Below are positions 17,389 through 24,470 of a stretch of DNA of 26,990 nucleotides, piece by piece (within the stretch, counting starts at the first letter, position 1; each line of letters opens with the position of its first letter). The position numbers and the translations under genes are program-made. The notes under the pieces are model-generated. The model was given only the letters and a program-made list of their open reading frames with translations. It was not told where the DNA came from and did no database searches. The stretch is from the NCBI GenBank assembly GCA_023421115.1, contig JAEZUI010000238.1, positions 1-26,990 of the forward strand. The letters run 5' to 3'. The DNA comes from Bacillota bacterium. GTDB lineage: Bacteria; Bacillota; Clostridia; Acetivibrionales; Acetivibrionaceae.

Positions 17389-18339
17389 ATGAAAATTTTT
17401 TTAGCACCTTTACAGGGCATGACAGTGGCAGCTTATAGAAATGCCTTCGCTAGGCACTTCGGAGGTATAGATGAGTTTTACTCTCCCTTTATATCAACCT
17501 CTGTAGGCAAAAAAGTGAATAAATTGCTGTTAAAAGACATACTTCCCGAAAACAATGATTCATCGGTTAAGCTTGTTCCGCAAGTTCTTGGAAATGACGG
17601 CGCTCAGTTTAAAGCTTTTGCCGATGCTATTTCAAGTCTTGGGTATAGTGAAATAAATTGGAATATAGGTTGCCCCTTTCCTATGATTACAGGTAAGAAA
17701 AAGGGTTCAGGTATATTACCATACCCTGATATGATAAAAAAGGTCCTTGATACAGTTTGCTCCGGCAGTTCTTATACAATAACCGTCAAAATGAGGCTTG
17801 GTATGGAAGAACCTGAAGAGGGAATGAGGGTGATGGAAGTACTGAATGAATATCCCTTAGCAGGAGTGATAATTCATGCTAGAACAGGAGTGCAGATGTA
17901 TAAGGGAGATGTGGATCTTGATGCCTTTTATGAACTAGCAACCTTATGCAACCATGAAATAACTTATAATGGCGATATATTCAATTATAGTGATTTTTTG
18001 CGTATTAGTGAGAGGTTACCTTTTATCAAAAACTTTATGTTGGGAAGAGGGGCATTAAGAAATCCTTTTCTTCCTTCAGTTATTAAAGGAAATATAGTAG
18101 TCCTAGAAAATAAAGTTGGAATAGTAAAAGCGTTTCATGATGAGATCTTTAATTATTACATGAACAGACTTTCTGGAGATAAGCATTTATGTGATAAAAT
18201 GAAGGAATTTTGGGATTATATGTGCATACATTTTGATCAGAGTGGTAAATTTATAAAAAAAGTAAAAAAATGTAACCGTATATCTGAGTACCTGGAATTG
18301 GCTAATCGGATATTTAACTCTGCTTGGATTGATATATAA
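17389..18339 (+). CDS. tRNA-dihydrouridine synthase
   Basis: A 316-residue TIM-barrel flavoenzyme of the Dus family that reduces uridines in tRNA D-loops using FMN. The N-terminal LAPLQGMT is the FMN-binding start (usual APMAGVT), and the catalytic cysteine is C95 in NIGCPFP. Later motifs are TVKMRLG, VIIHARTG and YNGDI, followed by MLGRGAL near residue 220. The GCPFPMITGKKKGSG segment matches the consensus GCPxxxVxxxxxGAxL loosely, so it is a divergent member, perhaps DusC-like. It is 21 nt after the helicase gene and is the last gene of the ABC-F/helicase/Dus run. No clear terminator follows. Confidence 0.88.
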   Translation: MKIFLAPLQGMTVAAYRNAFARHFGGIDEFYSPFISTSVGKKVNKLLLKDILPENNDSSVKLVPQVLGNDGAQFKAFADAISSLGYSEINWNIGCPFPMITGKKKGSGILPYPDMIKKVLDTVCSGSSYTITVKMRLGMEEPEEGMRVMEVLNEYPLAGVIIHARTGVQMYKGDVDLDAFYELATLCNHEITYNGDIFNYSDFLRISERLPFIKNFMLGRGALRNPFLPSVIKGNIVVLENKVGIVKAFHDEIFNYYMNRLSGDKHLCDKMKEFWDYMCIHFDQSGKFIKKVKKCNRISEYLELANRIFNSAWIDI

Positions 18340-18395
18340 ATAGCTGTTAAATAGTAAAGAAAATAGCTTTTTAGTAATTACAATGAATAGGTTAG

Positions 18396-18540
18396 GTCAT
18401 TTCAAAAAAACTATATAATGTTTAAGTCACAAATCCTATTACTGAAGATTGAAAGCTTCTAAACAGAGAAGCATTGTTTTGCTGTACAAAAAGTGTAAAT
18501 TACATTTTTTGAAATGACGATTGCAAAGTTTTTTTGCAAT
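18396..18540 (+). repeat. palindromic element upstream of csp (family C, copy 1)
   Basis: The ends are inverted copies: GTCATTTCAAAAAA (18396-18409) and TTTTTTGAAATGAC (18505-18518). Next comes CGATTGCAAAG, which folds as ATTGCAAA-GTTTT-TTTGCAAT (18520-18540). Inside is GCTTCT-AAACAG-AGAAGC (18455-18472). The reverse complement of 19370-19462 matches both flanks and the TTAAGTCA core but lacks about 55 nt of the middle. This accounts for nearly half of the 320-nt gap; the rest is AT-rich csp leader with TTGACA at 18586 but no well-placed -10. Confidence 0.7.
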
Positions 18541-18659
18541 TACCTTAGTTATTCTTTTATTTTTGTGAATAAGTTAAATGATAAATTGACATAATAAATT
18601 ATAATAAAATCATTATATATGATTTAAATTATTAGTAAGTTAAGGAGGAATAGCAACAA

Positions 18660-18857
18660 ATGGTTGGAAAAGTAAAATGGTTTAACCCGGAAAAGGGATT
18701 TGGTTTTATTGAAAGAGAAGGTGGAGATGACGTATTTGTTCATTTTACTGCAATACAAGCAGAGGGTTATAAATCTCTTGTAGAGGGTCAAATGGTTGAG
18801 TTTGACTTGGAAAAAGGACAGAGAGGACCACAAGCAACAAATGTTCGAGTGTCATAA
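18660..18857 (+). CDS. csp: cold-shock protein (CspA family)
   Basis: A 65-residue single cold-shock domain, full length. RNP1 is KGFGFIE (12-18) and RNP2 DVFVHF (24-29), the aromatic nucleic-acid binding faces; W8 of VKWFN is also conserved. Such proteins bind single-stranded RNA and DNA and act as RNA chaperones, often induced on cold shift. AAGGAGG at 18642-18648 precedes the ATG. The leader is long and AT-rich, as is usual for csp mRNAs. The next gene encodes a zinc-ribbon/RGG protein, and both lie between inverted copies of the family C element. No terminator separates the two genes. Confidence 0.95.
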   Translation: MVGKVKWFNPEKGFGFIEREGGDDVFVHFTAIQAEGYKSLVEGQMVEFDLEKGQRGPQATNVRVS

Positions 18858-18862
18858 TAAAG

Positions 18863-18906
18863 GCTTTCATTATTTAAGCTAGTACAGTAAATAAAAATAT
18901 GAAAGC
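18863..18906 (+). other. stem-loop between csp and the zinc-ribbon gene
   Basis: GCTTTCAT (18863-18870) pairs with ATGAAAGC (18899-18906), extended by TATTTA (18871-18876) with TAAATA (18888-18893) and a 5-nt bulge. There is no T-run, so it is not an obvious terminator. It may stabilise or process a csp-zinc-ribbon mRNA. Confidence 0.35.
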
Positions 18907-19078
18907 GTATGGAAAAAGTTAGTAAGTTAGCTTGCTTAATTTTAAATATTGTGATAAAATTATATATGTAGTCACTATATATTAATAGGATTATTTTTCT
19001 GAACCCTACTCTCTTTAGTTTTTTGGAGTTAGAAGTTAAGAATTATATGATCCAAATAAATTAAGGAGGTATATAGAT

Positions 19079-19285
19079 ATGGCAGATAAAGTTTTAACTT
19101 GCAAAGATTGTAACGCAGAATTTGTTTTTAATGAAAGTGAACAGGCTTTCTACAAAGAGAAGGGTTTCGATAACGAACCTCAAAGATGTCCTGATTGTAG
19201 AAGAGCTAGGAAACAACAAAGGAATAATAACAGAGGCGGCGGAGGCGGCGGAAGAGGCGGCTTCGGTGGCGGTAACAGATGGTAA
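19079..19285 (+). CDS. small zinc-ribbon protein with RGG-like tail
   Basis: A 68-residue protein. Two CxxC knuckles, CKDC (8-11) and CPDC (37-40), form a zinc ribbon of the small zf-trcl-like type (the CxxC...QRCPDCR pattern). A basic stretch RRARKQQRNNN (41-51) and a glycine tail with RGG repeats (52-68) follow. Arg/Gly-rich tails commonly bind RNA. AAGGAGG lies at 19064-19070. The tail is encoded mainly by GGC and GGA codons, making a short GC-rich island in AT-rich surroundings. It sits directly behind csp. A nucleic-acid binding partner role is inferred; the family has no established function that I know of. Confidence 0.85.
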   Translation: MADKVLTCKDCNAEFVFNESEQAFYKEKGFDNEPQRCPDCRRARKQQRNNNRGGGGGGRGGFGGGNRW

Positions 19286-19291
19286 AAAATT

Positions 19292-19329
19292 AGGAGAGCA
19301 AATGCTCTCCTTTAATTTTGCTTTTTTTT
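19292..19329 (+). terminator. terminator of the zinc-ribbon gene
   Basis: AGGAGAGC (19292-19299), a 4-nt loop and GCTCTCCT (19304-19311), followed by a T-rich tail that includes TTTTTTTT. Confidence 0.8.
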
Positions 19330-19369
19330 AACAATACCACTTCCAAAAATAAACAAGTTAATAATAAAG

Positions 19370-19462
19370 GTGATTTCAAAAAACTTTGCAATCGCCATTT
19401 CAAAAATCTTATTTATTTGGCTTTATGACTTTAATACTGTATAGATTATTTTTTGAAATGAC
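19370..19462 (-). repeat. palindromic element (family C, copy 2, inverted)
   Basis: It starts GTGATTTCAAAAAACTTTG and ends TTTTTTGAAATGAC (19449-19462). Read on the minus strand it aligns with 18396-18530: GTCATTTCAAAAAA, TTAAAGTCATAAAGCC, then TTTTTGAAATGGCGATTGC. It is the shorter copy. In the remainder of the gap up to yyaC I see only AT-rich sequence and a 14-bp palindrome, AAAAATGCATTTTT (19534-19547), next to a possible -10 TATAAT (19552-19557). Confidence 0.7.
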
Positions 19463-19636
19463 TAAAACATTATCAAGTATAGCTATTTAACAATATCTGA
19501 TAACCTTCAAATAAAATAAAAATGGTACTTTTTAAAAATGCATTTTTGTTATATAATATAGACATAAATATAGAAAAGAGAAAAATTTTCAACAGTAGCA
19601 TGAAATTGTTGTATGTTGTTTTAGGGGAGAAGTTGT

Positions 19637-20227
19637 ATGTCAAAAGTAAAGAAAGTCTATGTCAATACTAATGAGAAAATGTGCCAATACAGGTTAAATC
19701 AGGAAGCTTACGACCTGATTAGCGAAGTTGATAAACAGTACAAAAGAATTGCAGTTGTATGTATAGGTACAGACCGTTCTACCGGTGACAGCTTTGGACC
19801 ATTGGTCGGGTTTATGTTGTCTAAATACAGGATATATGATTTTGATGTTTACGGAACAATTGTGGATCCTGTACATGCTATGAACCTTTCAGAGACAGTG
19901 GAAAAAATTGATACTGAAAATACCCTTGTTATTGCTGTTGATGCATCTATTGGACGAATTGACCATATAGCTCATATTGGGTTGAGTAATGGATCAATTA
20001 AACCTGGAAGTGGAGTGGGTAAAGACTTACCGGCAGTAGGTGATGTTTCGTTTTCCGGAGTTGTGACAATGGGAGGAATCATGCCCCAAGTTATGCTTCA
20101 AAATACAAGTCTTGGGTTGGTTTACAAAATGGCTGAAATCACAGCTAATTCAATTAAACATGTACTCTATAAGCAACAGTTAGAACCATACAAGACTAAA
20201 AAAGTCAGTGCTTTTGTAGCTATATAA
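19637..20227 (+). CDS. yyaC: YyaC family sporulation protein (DUF1256)
   Basis: A 196-residue protein of the YyaC/DUF1256 family found in spore-forming Firmicutes, often annotated as a putative spore protease. The family blocks are clear: VVCIGTDRSTGDSFGPLVG (40-58), VDPVHAMNL (76-84), VIAVDASIG and GDVSFSGVVTMGG. Conserved Asp and Thr residues in the first block resemble the hydrogenase-maturation-protease-like fold. GGGGAG before the ATG at 19637 is the ribosome-binding site. It is a single gene facing a shared terminator with trmB. Its presence supports an endospore-forming host. The actual role in sporulation is not settled. Confidence 0.92.
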   Translation: MSKVKKVYVNTNEKMCQYRLNQEAYDLISEVDKQYKRIAVVCIGTDRSTGDSFGPLVGFMLSKYRIYDFDVYGTIVDPVHAMNLSETVEKIDTENTLVIAVDASIGRIDHIAHIGLSNGSIKPGSGVGKDLPAVGDVSFSGVVTMGGIMPQVMLQNTSLGLVYKMAEITANSIKHVLYKQQLEPYKTKKVSAFVAI

Positions 20228-20246
20228 CATAATTATATATTAAGAC

Positions 20247-20276
20247 AAAAAAAGGAGTAACCAGACTCCTTTTTTT
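20247..20276. terminator. bidirectional terminator between yyaC and trmB
   Basis: AAAAAAAGGAGT (20247-20258), a 6-nt loop and ACTCCTTTTTTT (20265-20276) form a perfect 12-bp stem that is T-ended on both strands, between converging genes. Confidence 0.88.
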
Positions 20277-20349
20277 ATGCCTAAAAATCATTTGAATAAA
20301 TACATTATAGAACAAAGAGTGTTGCTGTACAAATAAACTTATAATCCTA

Positions 20350-21021
20350 TTATGTTGCTGGTAGCGTAGTATTTTGTGCGATGAGAAACTTTATTTTATG
20401 ACCTTGCTCGGCATACATTTTCTCATGTTCGGTTACTATATTTTTATCAAAATTACTTCCATGCAGGTCTTCTGTTATAAAGCTGATCTTGAAATCACAG
20501 TGCTCAAAATATTTAACCGAAGCATTAAATAAAATATCGTCATCAGTCTTAAACCAAATCTGCCCGAGTGGAGCTAAAAATGTTTTATACTGGTTTAGCT
20601 GATTGGGATGGGTAAGCCTTCTAGTACCAAGCGTATTTTTGTGCCATGGATTACAAAAATTTATAAATATTCTATTAACAACATCCTTTTCATCTAATAT
20701 TTTGTGTATTATCATTATTTCGTGGGCCATAAGGCGAATATTGTTTGTGTTTAGATTATTACAAGCATATTCTCTTTGTATTTTTTCCTTTGCAAGAATC
20801 AAAACTTCGTCTTTTATATCTATGGCAATAAAGTTTTTGTCAGGGTTAGAAGAGGCAAGTTTGGATATGAATCCTCCTTTTCCGCACCCTAATTCCATCC
20901 AAATTTCATTTGCATTCTCAAATACGTTTTGCCATTTGCCTATATAATCCGTCGGATTTGATACAAAAAATTCGCAAGCTTCAAGTTCAGGCCTTGCCCA
21001 CGGTTTCTTTCTTAATCGCAT
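20350..21021 (-). CDS. trmB: tRNA (guanine-N7-)-methyltransferase
   Basis: A 223-residue SAM-dependent methyltransferase making m7G46 in tRNA. The SAM-binding loop is ELGCGKGGF (43-51) and the acidic end of beta-2 lies in IDIKDE (67-72). The family block NFCNPWHK (121-128) with TRRLTHP (133-139) corresponds to the usual NFSDPWPK...RRLT; Asn124 replaces the common Asp. The start is ATG 21021 (protein MRLRKKPWA), since a GAGG-type ribosome-binding site lies at the right distance. An in-frame GTG at 21033 would add four residues and lacks a ribosome-binding site. It is a single gene on the minus strand. Confidence 0.88.
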   Translation of the reverse strand: MRLRKKPWARPELEACEFFVSNPTDYIGKWQNVFENANEIWMELGCGKGGFISKLASSNPDKNFIAIDIKDEVLILAKEKIQREYACNNLNTNNIRLMAHEIMIIHKILDEKDVVNRIFINFCNPWHKNTLGTRRLTHPNQLNQYKTFLAPLGQIWFKTDDDILFNASVKYFEHCDFKISFITEDLHGSNFDKNIVTEHEKMYAEQGHKIKFLIAQNTTLPAT

Positions 21022-21067
21022 TTTATACCTCACTTAATTAATGAATGATGTACTATCAACATACTTC

Positions 21068-21206
21068 AGCGTAAGCTACAATCAAAGTTGTAGATTCCGC
21101 TGCAGCAAACAGAAGAATAATATCTTCTCAAAAAGTATCTTATGATGCTTACGCTATAAAACTTTCAGTATAAAAATCTGCTAAATAAACAAGCTTTTTG
21201 AGAAGA
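21068..21206 (+). ncRNA. structured intergenic region with competing stems
   Basis: Hairpin 1: AGCGTAAGCTACAA (21068-21081) with TTGTAGATTCCGCT (21088-21101), two mismatches. Hairpin 2: AGAAGA (21111-21116) with TCTTCT (21123-21128). Alternatives: AGCGTAAGC (21068-21076) with GCTTACGCT (21147-21155), and TCTTCTCAAAAAG (21123-21135) with CTTTTTGAGAAGA (21194-21206), a perfect 13-bp match. The two long pairings cross, so they form a pseudoknot or switch against hairpins 1 and 2. The remaining 187 nt up to 21393 are AT-rich and hold two DnaA-box-like sites. No known RNA family was recognised. Confidence 0.4.
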
Positions 21207-21393
21207 ATTGTATACCTGTCTTTTTACAAATAGCATATTTAATTTATTTTAAAATGATTTTCTTGAAAATGCAACTGCATGTTTTGTGGAACATTGTGGA
21301 AAATATTTCTTATTAATTTCTGAGTAAAGTAGAATTAAGATGTAATTATTTCATTTATGTAATATAATATTATTATGTAGGGGTGTTAAATAT

Positions 21394-22206
21394 ATGGATA
21401 AGAAGCGTGAAAAAGAAATAATGGACCAGCTGTTTGATGAAATGAAACAGGGTGATATTAGAACATATAGCGAAATGCAACAGAGAAAGAGTGAGCTGAT
21501 GAATAAAAGTGCAAGTTCAAAAACTGCTGCGGATGTAAAAAGTGTTCAAAAACTGGTACCTAAAATTATGCTTTTTGCAGTTGCTTTTGTTTTAGTGTTA
21601 TTTGCAATTCATTTCTTCAGCGATATAAGAATGCCTGCAACACAAACTACCTATAATGGTCTTAGTGCAGAAAATGATCCCATTCAGACAGACACGTCAG
21701 CAAAGAGTTTTTCTGTTACCACGCTGTGGAAAAAGTGGTACCTCACACCCATGGCCGATTACAAGATTGTTGCAAAGGTTAAAAGTAAACATAAAATATT
21801 CTTTTTTCAAGATGATGCTGCCCAATTAGGTAGATATGATTTAGCGTTAGCATGGGGTGAGCTTATTGATTCTGAGTATGATAAGTATATTAAGTACTAT
21901 CAGTCGGGAAGGAAGTATACTTTTAACTGTTCTGCAGATTGTCCATTAAGCGTGAGCTACATATCAAATCATTCTGCAAATACTCATATAATTGCAGCAA
22001 ACAACAAGGTGTTGAGAGGTTTAAGCAACATTAAGAAAAATGATATTGTATATATGGAAGGGCATTTAGTGAATGTCTTCAGAGAAGGAAAAGTAGGATA
22101 TAATACATGGGATACCAGCTTAGCTAGAAATGATAACTCTTCTGATGGAGGTTGTGAAGTATTTTATGTAAAAAAGCTTCAAGTTGGCAAAAAAACTTAT
22201 GAATAA
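21394..22206 (+). CDS. single-pass membrane protein of unknown function
   Basis: A 270-residue protein: a charged cytoplasmic N-terminus (1-55), one membrane helix (57-75), then an extracytoplasmic domain. The domain has sharp blocks: DYKIVAKVKSK (122-132), DLALAWG (149-155), SNHSANTHIIAAN (191-203), VYMEGHLVNV (219-228) and SLARNDNSSDGGCE (242-255). I recall similar blocks (LGWG, HSANxHLIPA, Sx(L/T)RxDxGxGACE) in uncharacterised proteins of other phyla; this recollection could not be checked. Three cysteines occur in the outer domain (179, 183 and 254). Function is unknown. The last codons overlap a possible 46-codon gene by 8 nt. TATAAT at 21363-21368 may be the -10; no -35 is evident. Confidence 0.75.
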   Translation: MDKKREKEIMDQLFDEMKQGDIRTYSEMQQRKSELMNKSASSKTAADVKSVQKLVPKIMLFAVAFVLVLFAIHFFSDIRMPATQTTYNGLSAENDPIQTDTSAKSFSVTTLWKKWYLTPMADYKIVAKVKSKHKIFFFQDDAAQLGRYDLALAWGELIDSEYDKYIKYYQSGRKYTFNCSADCPLSVSYISNHSANTHIIAANNKVLRGLSNIKKNDIVYMEGHLVNVFREGKVGYNTWDTSLARNDNSSDGGCEVFYVKKLQVGKKTYE

Positions 22207-22339
22207 TAATCAGCGTATAGCTAATGAAATTAAAGAGTGCTGGTTTGTAACAGATAAGATATCAATTATTCATAAAGACATTCATAGTATTTCTGATTTG
22301 GTAGATATCTTAGAGGCAGATTGTTCTGTTTTTTATTAA
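22199..22339 (+). CDS. possible small protein, 46 residues
   Basis: An ATG at 22199 overlaps the preceding gene's stop by 8 nt in another frame, giving a 46-residue acidic, soluble reading frame ending at TAA 22337-22339. It begins MNNNQRIANEIKECW and has two cysteines (14 and 42). The overlap suggests translational coupling, but the ribosome-binding site is weak (AGTTGG). It fills most of the gap before the DUF2809 gene. I do not recognise it; it could be chance. Confidence 0.35.
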   Translation: MNNNQRIANEIKECWFVTDKISIIHKDIHSISDLVDILEADCSVFY

Positions 22340-22368
22340 TTGAGGTAAAATGTCGGAGGATAATAGTT

Positions 22369-22749
22369 ATGAAATTCAACTTAAAGTATTTGGCTGCCTT
22401 TTTAATTTTGTTTATTACTGAAGTTTTTATTGCTCTTTTTGTAAAGGATAAGATTATACGGCCTTTTATTGGAGATGTTTTGGTGGTTATATTAATGTAT
22501 ACTTTCATTAGAGGTATATCGGGTAAGCCTATAAAAGGTCTTCCAATATACTTATTTTTGTTTGCTGTTGTGGTGGAAATAACTCAGTACTTTCATCTAG
22601 TAGACAAGTTGGGGTTGAGGAACAATAAGTTTATGTCTACCATTATGGGGATTTCCTTTGATATAAGAGATGTTTTGTGCTATTTTATCGGAACTGTCAT
22701 TTTGATTGTATGGGAGAAAATTTGTAACTTGCAACCCAACAAATCTTAA
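22369..22749 (+). CDS. DUF2809 membrane protein
   Basis: A 126-residue integral membrane protein with four predicted helices (about 6-24, 33-48, 57-74 and 100-118). The blocks RPFIGDVLVVILMYTF, VEITQYFHLVDKLGLR and FDIRDVLCYFIG are characteristic of DUF2809. The start is ATG 22369 behind GGAGGA at 22355-22360; an in-frame TTG at 22321 lies inside the small upstream frame and is rejected. Function is unknown for the family. Confidence 0.88.
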   Translation: MKFNLKYLAAFLILFITEVFIALFVKDKIIRPFIGDVLVVILMYTFIRGISGKPIKGLPIYLFLFAVVVEITQYFHLVDKLGLRNNKFMSTIMGISFDIRDVLCYFIGTVILIVWEKICNLQPNKS

Positions 22750-22902
22750 GGTTGTTTTAACAATGAAGTTGATTACTAAAAGTACATCTTTAATTAACAT
22801 AATCGCATAATTCTGAATACTATTAAGTAGGAGACTTATGAAGCAGGGCAATTAAGTTTTGCTATGCTTAAAGCGTAGGTAGGCTTTTATGGGGTGTTAG
22901 GG

Positions 22903-23805
22903 ATGTACGAAGCTATGAGACTATCAAAAATCTTTGAGGAGGCAGAACGTATTCCTTTCGATGACTCTTCTAAAATTGTCCTAATGAGTGACTGCCATAG
23001 AGGAGATGGAAGCTGGGCAGATAGTTTTTCTAAAAATCAAAACATTTACTATGCTGCTTTAAACTACTACTTTAATATGAATTACACATACATAGAATTA
23101 GGCGACGGAGACGAACTGTGGGAAACTAATGATCTTTCCGAAATAATGAACCAACACAGTGATGTCTTTTTTTTGCTATCTAAATTTATTAGGCAAAGCA
23201 GAATTTATTTTATTATTGGAAATCACGATATAGTAAAGAAAAATAAAGGCTTCGCTAGAAATATTAAATATCGATATATGGATGAGAGAGAGAAAGTCAG
23301 TATTTCATTGTTTGAAAATATAAAGTTTCATGAAAGTTTGGTTTTAAAGCATACTGTTACAGGTATAGAGATTTTTCTGGTACATGGACATCAGGTAACC
23401 CTTATGAATGATAGATTTTGGCGGCTGAGCAGATTTTTAGTAAGATATTTGTGGAGACCTCTTGAATTGTTAGGAGTAAATGACCCGACTAGTGCAGCAA
23501 AGAATTACGGGAGTAAAGCATCGGTAGAAGCTAAATTGATTAATTGGGTAAAAAAAGAAAAACACATGCTTATTGCAGGACACACTCACAGACCGGCATT
23601 TCCTGAAGCTGGAGATTGGCCTTACTTTAATGATGGCAGTTGTATTCATCCATATGGAATAACATCTATAGAAATTGAAGGTGGAAATATAACACTTGCC
23701 GAGTGGAGCATAAAGACAAGAAAGGACGGAACATTATTTGTAGATAGGGGAATAATTGCAGGCCCGGAAAGATTGGTAAATTATTTTAATGACAGAGAAT
23801 TGTGA
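22903..23805 (+). CDS. calcineurin-like metallophosphoesterase
   Basis: A 300-residue phosphoesterase with a full set of binuclear metal ligands: SDCH (29-32), GDGDE (67-71), GNHD (106-109), HGH (161-163) and GHTHR (226-230). The pattern SDCHRGDGSWAD with GDGDELWE resembles UDP-2,3-diacylglucosamine pyrophosphatase (LpxH)-like proteins, but this host should lack lipid A, so the substrate is more likely another pyrophosphate or phosphodiester. The start is ATG 22903; an in-frame GTG at 22894 would add three residues, and the GGGGTG stretch suits the later ATG better. There is no signal peptide. It is a single gene with a 150-nt leader. Confidence 0.85.
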   Translation: MYEAMRLSKIFEEAERIPFDDSSKIVLMSDCHRGDGSWADSFSKNQNIYYAALNYYFNMNYTYIELGDGDELWETNDLSEIMNQHSDVFFLLSKFIRQSRIYFIIGNHDIVKKNKGFARNIKYRYMDEREKVSISLFENIKFHESLVLKHTVTGIEIFLVHGHQVTLMNDRFWRLSRFLVRYLWRPLELLGVNDPTSAAKNYGSKASVEAKLINWVKKEKHMLIAGHTHRPAFPEAGDWPYFNDGSCIHPYGITSIEIEGGNITLAEWSIKTRKDGTLFVDRGIIAGPERLVNYFNDREL

Positions 23806-23919
23806 AGAGTTAAAAACTTGTTTGATATATTTCGTAAAATGGCATAGAATTGTTTTGAGGAAGTTTTAGTAGAGTAAAACAATAAATATAATATTGAATA
23901 TAAGGAGATGGCAAACTAT

Positions 23920-24387
23920 ATGAAAATAGGTATTATTGTTCATTCGAAGACTGGGAATACATTGTCGGTTGCGCAAAAGATCAAACAGGAACTTCTTAAT
24001 GCCGGACACTCTGTCAACCTTGAACAGGTTACGGCTGTTGACGAAGATGCAGCGGCCCAAGGAAAGGTTCAACTCGAAAATATTCCCGATGTTAGTAACT
24101 ATGATGCCGTTATATTTGGTGCTCCGGTTCATGCTTTCTCTCTTTCTAACGCTATGAAAGAATACTTTTCAAAGACAGCTTCACTAAGTGGGAAAAAGGT
24201 CAGTTGCTTTGTTACGCAACAGTTTCCTTATGCTTGGATGGGAGGAAATCGTGCAGTTGGTCAAATGAGAAAAGCATGTGAAACAAAAGGGACTAGTGTC
24301 TTAGCAACAGGTATTGCAAATTGGTCTCACAAACAACGCGAAACCAAGATTTCCGATATGGTTAGAAAATTGACTGTTAACCTGTAA
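23920..24387 (+). CDS. flavodoxin-like protein
   Basis: A 155-residue flavodoxin fold. The FMN phosphate loop is HSKTGNTLSVA (8-18), and the second region IFGAPVHAFSLSNAMKEYF binds the isoalloxazine ring in the NAD(P)H-oxidoreductase/flavodoxin_5-like manner. AAGGAG at 23902-23907 lies 1 nt from an in-frame ATG at 23908, which is too close, so the ATG at 23920 is preferred. The likely role is low-potential electron transfer or quinone reduction in an anaerobe; the partner is unknown. An inverted repeat GTTTTA-GTAGAG-TAAAAC (23863-23880) lies just before a possible -10 TATAAT (23887-23892). Confidence 0.82.
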   Translation: MKIGIIVHSKTGNTLSVAQKIKQELLNAGHSVNLEQVTAVDEDAAAQGKVQLENIPDVSNYDAVIFGAPVHAFSLSNAMKEYFSKTASLSGKKVSCFVTQQFPYAWMGGNRAVGQMRKACETKGTSVLATGIANWSHKQRETKISDMVRKLTVNL

Positions 24388-24413
24388 AGGTTTTACAAAC
24401 GCTGCTTAACATA

Positions 24414-24440
24414 TTGAGAATACAACGCATATGATATTAT
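24414..24440 (+). promoter_or_regulatory. candidate promoter of the VCBS-like gene
   Basis: TTGAGA (24414-24419), a 15-nt spacer and an extended -10 TGATATTAT (24432-24440). The spacing is short. Confidence 0.35.
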
Positions 24441-24470
24441 GAGATATCTAACAGTGCGGAGGATTTCAAT

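Noticed and set aside
18586..18620. csp promoter using TTGACA at 18586
   Set aside because: No acceptable -10 at 16-18 nt; TATAAT at 18600 is too close, so no promoter is called.
20323..20334. 12-mer TTGCTGTACAAA shared with the csp upstream element
   Set aside because: An isolated match without the surrounding element.
22836..22855. Five-codon leader peptide with its own ribosome-binding site before the metallophosphoesterase
   Set aside because: Too short to distinguish from chance, and no attenuator structure follows.
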